64,000 nucleotides of DNA from Cliona cf. orientalis (Eukaryota > Porifera > Demospongiae > Clionaida > Clionaidae). A program made the position numbers and the translations under genes. Shown here in pieces: positions 57,811 to 64,000 of this stretch. Location of the stretch: contig OZ005696.1 in assembly GCA_963930775.1 (NCBI GenBank), forward strand, positions 2,914,001 through 2,978,000, given 5' to 3'. Each line of letters begins with the position of its first letter. The stretch's first letter is position 1. The notes beneath the pieces were generated by a model. It was not told the origin of the DNA. It saw nothing but the letters and a program-made list of their open reading frames with translations, and ran no database searches.

Positions 57811-58397
57811 CCGTATACTTTCTAATTTAGGCGCCCCTAAAAAATAATTACAGATCGCGCAGGCGCCTCCAATTAGAACCGAAAAATTCTCGAGCAGGTC
57901 AAAGGGCGCCTAAATTAGGGAGGCGCCTAAGCGCTGCAATTAGAACGGTTCTGGAAGTTTTGCCAGAGCTCAAGCGCTATCACTAACCAGTACTATTTAG
58001 TGGCAGTGAATATTACAGTGGCAAAAGCAACAAAAATATGGTTCTAGTTTCAGTTCTTTTTGGAAGTTTCACTCTGATCGCTGAATCACGCTCGAGTTGC
58101 TGGTACCATAGCCATCAGAACGGTTGTCTCTGACTCCAGAAAGACATCGAAGCAGTAGGTAAGTGCCCATATAAATGTAAGAGATAGCTTTGTTTGACAT
58201 CTAAACTGCTAGCTCGATAGATCAATCGACGATACAGCGGTATTGTGATATTGCACGTGGCAATACATTCCAATTAAATAGGCGCCGCCTAAAAATAATT
58301 GATGTCCGGAAAGGCGCCTTAAATTAGAACCGAAAAAATTGCGCAGGTCTCAAAGGGCGCCTAAATTAGGGCGGCGCCTATATTAGAACATATACGG
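57811..58397. mobile_element. MITE with TA duplication, CCGTATACTTTCTAATTTAG family
   Basis: Ends CCGTATACTTTCTAATTTAG plus GCGCC, and GGCGCCTATATTAGAACATA plus TACGG, flanked by TA at 57809-57810 and 58398-58399. The interior repeats GGCGCCTAAATTAG-like words four or more times, giving internal sub-terminal repeats. No transposase is recognisable. Confidence 0.85.
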
Positions 58398-58865
58398 TAT
58401 TATATCCTGCAGTATTATGATAATAGTGCTATGATTACTCTGGCCTTATTAATACCAATAATAATAATGATAATATTATATTGTAGAGGAGATATTGCAC
58501 ACAATCATGTGATGAGATTGTGTACAGGTAGATGGAGTATACATACAGTACAAGTATAGAGTGCACATGTGATGTTATTACAAACGTTTGCACTGATATA
58601 TAATTATACCGGTAGCTACTGATCTTCAATAAAATTTTAATATGTACAAAATACAAAAAAATAGTGAAGATATGGAATCTATTATAACTAGCTGCCTTGT
58701 ATGCTTACATGTACATAGCTAGTGATGATAATAATATAACATTAATGTACAGACACATGCAGTTAATTAGGTATACATCCCTTAATATTCCAGGGAGTGC
58801 CCCCTTCCTAATTTCACATTGGCTCCACCCACTAGAAAGCTAGCTTTGCTGTACTAACTTTAAAG

Positions 58866-61800
58866 ATGGCTAGTAGAGTCAGAGAGTTTCTTTCAGTCAC
58901 TGCAGCTGTACTCTTTATCTGTCTCACTGGATGTCAATCAGTAGTCAGTGGACAACAGATTAGTAAGTTCAACTCTGTTGTCATACATCTGACATGCTCA
59001 GTGCCTCCAAGTATATAGCTATAGGGGTTTGTCAGTATTTTTTTTACTGAATTTTGACTGATAAAATGCTAAAAATTGGGGGAATTTAGTACATATATTA
59101 TATAGAGCTCTTTGTAAAATATTGAAAAATATTTAAAAAATGGGAATATTTATAGCTACTGAAAGACAGGAGAACAGCTTGGAGGCACGTACTGCATACT
59201 ACCGCTATGAGCAGCACAACAGTTCAGTGGCATAAGAAGATGTTTTGGAGTAGGGGGCTGAGAATTAATAATTCAGTACCTAGCCTGCCAAAATCTAGGG
59301 GGCCTAGGGGGTCTGGGGGCATGCTCCCCCAGGAAAGTTTGCATTTCACATCTTTTTAGAGTGATTCTGGTGCATTCTGAGCACATCGGTTGACAAAGAT
59401 CTATTACGAATTTTAGAGACTTATTTCTACGTACCATTTTGTTGTGCCGAAGTTCATTCTGACACTCCAAATAAAAGCCTGCTCATCCAAAACACTTGAG
59501 ATAGCATAATACAGAAAATTATGCGTACAGAATCGAGGCTACATGCATATACAAGTGTGCACGAGTAAATTTTCTGAGGGTGTAGAAATTAAGTAACTAC
59601 TGGGCAGGCTGTGGAGGAGCTGAAGCCCTCCCCCCCCCCCCCCCCAGCCCCCCTGATTCTTATGCAGTGCAGTTATCTATAAAATTAATGTCATACATCG
59701 AATAGCTAATATAGTAGCAATAGCTATAATTATATAATATTAGTGCCTCTGTTGTACACATAGATGGTGTCACTCTACAGCTGCAAGGGGTGACCATACC
59801 TAACAACAGCCTAGTGGACATCAATGACCTCCTGTATCGCACAGGCTTTGATCCAGAACCCACAAATGCCAATGGACTTCACAATCAAACCTTAGTTTGT
59901 GTTACTGACCTAGTGGACTGCTGTGATTCACCAAGGACCGTGCGTGGTGATTGGTACTACTCTAATGGGAATGTAGTTACGTATACTTCACAAATTTATG
60001 GAATGAGATTTGTGAAAAATAGAGGTCCAAATGAGATCATAAATGGCCGACAGTTTAGTGGCTCAGTTCGTCTCTTCTACAGATGGAGCAATCCGCCAGG
60101 AAAAGGGCGTTTCCGCTGTGAGCTCCCCAGTGCAAGTGATCCCAGTATTAATCAGATCCTCTATGCTAATGTTGGTAAGTTGTAATTAAACCAATGGTAG
60201 CTAATTAACTAGCGGATAGGCTGAGATCGATAGCTAACAGTACATTATATTTGACACTTGCAGTGAACTTTGGTATCAATCACCTGTCAAAACCTGTGAG
60301 TATCTCTTCGTCTGGTTCTGCCATTGCTGAAGAGAGCTACTCGCTGACATGCTCAGCAACACTGGTTGATCCCATTCCTCTGCCATCCAACATTCCCACA
60401 CCAAACTTTGAGTGGTTATTTGGTCCAAATGGGGATGCCTCACTTCCTTCTGGCACAGCTCTTCCAGTAACCATTGAGAGTGAGAACACTTTCACTAGTA
60501 CTCTGCATTTTTCTATCCTGAGTCAGTCTAATTCAGGGATGTACACATGTCGACTTGGGGCTGGAAGTCTATCAAATAGTGCTACAATTAATGTACAAGG
60601 TATATTATACATGTATTAGCTATTAGTTTTAATACCAAAATTTCAATCAACCCCCCTTGTTATATAAATTTTCCAGCACCTGGAAACATTTCTGTTCAGA
60701 TCAACACCAGTGGATCACCAGTGTTGGGAGAAAGCAGCTACACTCTTACATGTTGTGTTTTTGGAGCTGAAAGTATTAATCCCTTCATAACCTACCAGTG
60801 GACTAAGAATAACGGCACTGAGACACATGTACAAATCCAAGATGGATCCAATCCCAGAACCATTTCCTTTGATCATCTTAGAGTGTCTGACGCAGGGCGA
60901 TACACATGTCAGGCAAGGATAAGCTCAGCTTCTCTCAATAATGACATCATATGGAGTGTATCTCATGAGGTTACAATTTTAAGTGAGTACTCATGATTAT
61001 CTAGTGCATGCCTGTAGCCTCATATCCAGATCACCCCATGTTTTTCAACATTTTATACGAAAAATTCCTGATTTAAATTTAAGAACGTGGTATGGCTTAG
61101 GCTACAAATATGTTAAATTTCCTCTTGACTACCGTACTCGCTCTAATTATTCGAACATTCTAATAGCCCGAATGCCAATTAAGTTTAAGTAATTTATTTC
61201 CTTCCTAATTCCTCAAATATCTTGAATTTCAAGTTTTCTCACCCGCTTTAATCAACCAAACAGCCATGTGGTACCGCATTGCAGGAGCTCGAAACAACTC
61301 TTCCACGTTCATTAAAGAGTGTGGCTACCACATCTTAGACAGCATCTAAGAGCGGAGAGGTAATACGGACTTATAATACAGATGGTGATCATTTTGCGAT
61401 CACTCAAAGCACAGCGACACTGGAGCTCTACAGCTAACGACGATAAACCTATAGTTGGACATCGACTGCTATTTCTTCTTTGCTAGTGCTTTCTCCATTT
61501 TTTCATCGGATTGTTCTATTTATACCGAACAAGCTATAAGCAGAATTTATTTACTTTCTATGAATTTCAACATCGAATGAGGATATTAATAATGATATTA
61601 CTTTTGGCCATTCGGATAATTAGAGCGAGTACAGTAAATCTTCCTTGCAACCGTTTCCCGTCAGCTAGAGAGCCCTTAGATATTTCCTGTCAGTGAGTGT
61701 AGTAATGGTTTAAGTGGTTGATAAATCGGCTGACATAAAATGGCAAGGTGGTCTGACAATATTCCTCGCAATAGCTGTCTAATTAAAAAGTAAAGCAGTA

Positions 61801-63957
61801 ATACTAATAATACTATGCCGGACTGACAGTAAAATTGAAACATTGGTTCTATAGTGGCTGTTGTTTGTAAGAGGCAAATATTCTCAACTGACTGCAGTTA
61901 TCACTCCCAGAGGTTACAATGCCAGCCTGGGTCCTGAAGCCAGCTTCACTTTCCAGTGTGATGTGACTAGTACTAATAGTATACAGATAGTGAACCTACA
62001 TCCACACAAGAAATAAGAGACCAATCGAGGTATTCGTGAAAGTACCATGCATCGATATCATCCTTGTGGATGAGGCTACTAACAGCTTTAGACGGAGCCT
62101 GTCTATTATGAGAAACATTATTAACATGAATACCACTATTGTATGCATAGCTACTGATCTCTCATTAACTCTCATCAATATTAGTAATCCGGTTCTGTTC
62201 CAAATTTCAAGGTCTCTTGGATGCTCCATCAAACTTGATGCTGTCAGAAGCTGCCAACCAGCACATGAGATTAAGTTGGGATGAGCCATTCTCACTAGAT
62301 ATCACTGATGTTGATTCAGACGTAGAGTGTTACAATGTGTGCTACAGCCTGGTCAGTGTAACAGCGGAGAAGTCCCAGTGCACGTGTGTGAATCAAAGAG
62401 AGCACACATTTCTCTGTGTTAGTGTTCCTCTTCTCTTCACTGTGTCTGCTGTCAATGTAGTAGGAGAGGGAGAAGCTACTTCAATTCTTCATGATGGATG
62501 CAGTTGCACCAGTACCACAGGTTTGAATTAGCTACAGGTTTATTGCTACAATAATAATGTTATTATTACTATTTTTCTTATGCAGTCCCACATATTGTCA
62601 GTCCCAATGAAGTAGTATCTTTTTCTCTCTTAGACTACAATCCAATGGCAAAATTTTTATTTCAACAGGTTTGTGTTTGTGTGTGTGTGTGTGTGCATGT
62701 GTTGGGGGGGGGGGGGAGTTCAGCCTGTACTCATGCATGTTACGATGCAAATGCGATCTAATGCAAATGCGATCTATCAACACTTAGAAAAATTTGAAAG
62801 GGAAAAAAAGGAAAAAAGTCAAAGTGTACGGCAAGATTTGAACCCGCTCTATTCCATCCCATACATAAGCCTGAGAGCCCAACCACTCGGCCACCACCGT
62901 TGTTGCTGCTGGCAGCCGTTATTTCAACTATTTTATAGACTAACCCTTCACAACCCAGCTAGCCCCTCCCACACTAACCCTGCTAACCATTCACAACCCA
63001 GCCCCAGACCTCCCAGCCCCTCCAGTCTACGTAAACGCAAACCCTAGAGACTAACGCTGCTAACCATTCGCAACCCATCCCCAGACCTCCCAGCCCCTCC
63101 CACACTAACCCTGCTAACCATTCGCAATCCATCCCCTGACCTCCCAGCCCCTCCCATCCATATCGTCCAGCGATCGCGGCGGCGTACGTACCGGCATATC
63201 GCGACCGGGTCGGGATTGCATTTGCGTCGTAACAATGCACACACAGTTGCTACTAAATGTCTGTCTCAACCCAAAAACAGATACCTATTAATTAATTGTC
63301 ATACATTTTCACTAGTTATCAGAAGACAGAGGAACGACTTGTTTCTTAGTTTATGAAGTTAAAACTTCCCTGCTATTAGAGGCAAATACAACCAACCATG
63401 GCGTTCAAATACCTCGAATCATTCAGTATTCCCAGTCAAGTGTATACTTAAGCCTGAATATGGACTCTGACCTGTTGGTTAATGAGCTGTATTTGACGAC
63501 AATCACTGCTATTAACACTGATGGGGAGAGAAATACCAGTGTGACTGTGGAATTCGGTAATAATAATGTTATTTTAACTTCAATTGTTTACGAAAGATCA
63601 ATTTAAATGTTTGTGTAGATACCTATGATGTCCAGTCAGTGAGTGGTAGAGTGATACCCGGTGGAATGGAGCTGGACTGTACATTTGCTGAGGGATCTCG
63701 AGCTCAAAGTTGTATACTCACTGTGTGCAGACTGGAGAATGGCATGGAGGAATACTGTATGAATCTAACCATCGTTAGGGAGAATCTTCAGCAAAGTAAG
63801 CAACTGACAGGACTTCAGCCTGGATTGTACACTGTCAAGAATGTGACTGAAGTTGAGAGTGACAGTAGCGTGACTCTGCTTAGGAGAACTGATGAACTAC
63901 AATTAACTATTATTGAGCCTCCTCCCACTACAGCTCCAACAGAAACAATCTCAGGAG
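58866..63957 (+). CDS. Tandem paralogue: signal peptide, Cys-Cys module, Ig domains, FN3-type domains (3' end beyond the window)
   Basis: Exons: 58866-58962 (signal peptide VLFICLTGCQSVVSG), 59764-60174 (Cys-Cys module), 60264-60599 and 60677-60982 (Ig domains), an Ig-like region 61898 to about 62182, then FN3-type exons 62212-62520, 62586-62668 with 63316-63556 (one domain split by an intron), and 63619-63957. The first four exons match the upstream gene closely, including NNSLVDINDLLY and WSNPPGKGRFRCELPSA. The Ig-like region from 61898 changes frame near 61995, and its junction with the FN3 exon does not splice conventionally. The first FN3 domain reads LDAPSNLMLSEA...LSWDEP...VSAVNVVGEGEA. 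The last exon (SGRVIPGGMELDCTFAEGS, LTGLQPGLYTVKNV) ends in a Pro/Thr-rich linker, suggesting a membrane-proximal position. A surface receptor is inferred; what follows lies off the window. Confidence 0.72.
59224..59669. mobile_element. Possible inverted-repeat element with CAGTG ends
   Basis: Left end CAGTGGCATAAGAA and right end TTCTTATGCAGTG are imperfect complements. G-rich then C-rich sub-terminal blocks (AGTAGGGGGCTG against CAGCCCCCCTG) reinforce the symmetry. CAGTT may be a target duplication. It fills most of the first intron of the paralogue. Confidence 0.5.
61132..61634. mobile_element. MITE with TA duplication, CCGTACTCGCTCTAATTAT family, second copy
   Basis: Ends CCGTACTCGCTCTAATTATT and ATAATTAGAGCGAGTACAG (last bases mutated), flanked by TA at 61130-61131 and 61635-61636. 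Internal sequence matches 12920-13398 (AACTCTTCCACGTTCAT and GTGGCTACCACATCTTAGAC blocks). The paralogous intron has an empty TA at 50950-50951, so it post-dates the Ig gene duplication. Confidence 0.85.
62821..62900 (-). ncRNA. tRNA-like Pol III module (minus strand)
   Basis: Read on the minus strand: A-box-like TGGCCGAGTGGTT (complement of 62881-62893) and B-box-like GGGTTCAAATC (near 62835-62845). A T-run follows directly (complement of the A-runs at 62803-62817). The T arm pairs over five positions including G-U; the acceptor arms pair poorly. A tRNA-derived SINE or decayed Leu/Ser-type tRNA is more likely than a working tRNA. It lies in the intron that splits an FN3 domain. Confidence 0.5.
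62921..63170. repeat. Tandem repeat with CCCAGCCCCTCCCACACTAA-type unit
   Basis: Three to four imperfect copies of a unit of roughly 55-65 bp containing CTGCTAACCATTC, CAACCCA, CCCCAGACCTCCCAGCCCCT and CCCACACTAACC. It lies in the FN3-splitting intron next to the tRNA-like module. It gives Trp/Gly-rich shadow frames on the minus strand. Confidence 0.75.
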
Positions 63958-64000
63958 GTCTATCCATATTGGGCTATTCCATTGATAAGCATACACCCCC

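Noticed and set aside
62673..63047. 124-aa frame beginning in a GT repeat
   Set aside because: It covers a GT run, a G run, the tRNA-like module on the other strand and a tandem repeat, all within an intron bounded by in-phase FN3 half-exons.

Overview
The window is eukaryotic and animal-like. It is AT-rich, with split genes, GT-AG introns (one GC-AG), dense small inverted-repeat transposons and abundant TAATAATAAT-type simple sequence. Gene content (furin-type proprotein convertase, RFX4/6-type transcription factor, long Ig/FN3 surface proteins carrying a Cys-Cys module) and compact spacing fit a demosponge of the Amphimedon type. That assignment rests on recall of sponge gene architecture, not a database search. 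Exon models were built by hand from splice sites and reading phase; every exon listed joins in phase unless stated.

Layout. (1) Positions 1-21.4 kb hold a degenerate tandem duplication of roughly 11.7 kb period. Each unit carries, on the minus strand, an RNA-ligase-fold gene followed by a single-pass membrane protein gene. Unit B (about 10.3-21.4 kb) has an intact 234-aa ligase (five exons, 21377 to 13405) and a 355-aa membrane protein (six exons, 12113 to 10268). Unit A (left edge to about 9.9 kb) has a ligase pseudogene and only the first exon of the membrane gene, the rest lying off the window. The two units have since received different transposon insertions, and empty sites are visible in the partner unit.
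(2) Positions 21.56-33.56 kb hold a plus-strand furin-like convertase of 12 exons and 797 aa, with a complete catalytic tetrad, P domain, membrane anchor and YAPI tail motif. Its start codon lies 182 bp from the ligase start codon, head to head.
(3) Positions 34.13-48.83 kb hold a plus-strand RFX4/6-type transcription factor of 15 exons and 905 aa, with a 422-aa low-complexity tail in one exon.
(4) Positions 49.28-57.26 kb hold a secreted or surface protein built from one-module-per-exon, phase 1-1 exons. It contains three Cys-Cys modules and seven Ig domains in a threefold repeated order, then a conserved C-terminal module whose frame is interrupted.
(5) From 58.87 kb to the right edge is a tandem paralogue of (4). 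Its first four exons match, and it then switches to a damaged Ig-like segment and FN3-type domains.

Most non-coding sequence is transposon-derived: at least six inverted-repeat families with TA target duplications and CCGT/ACGG termini, a CAGGGGCGG-type element, fold-back elements, and two tRNA-like Pol III modules followed by T-runs. The most interesting items are the ligase/membrane-protein cassette with one living and one dead ligase, and the modular Ig/Cys-Cys receptor pair.
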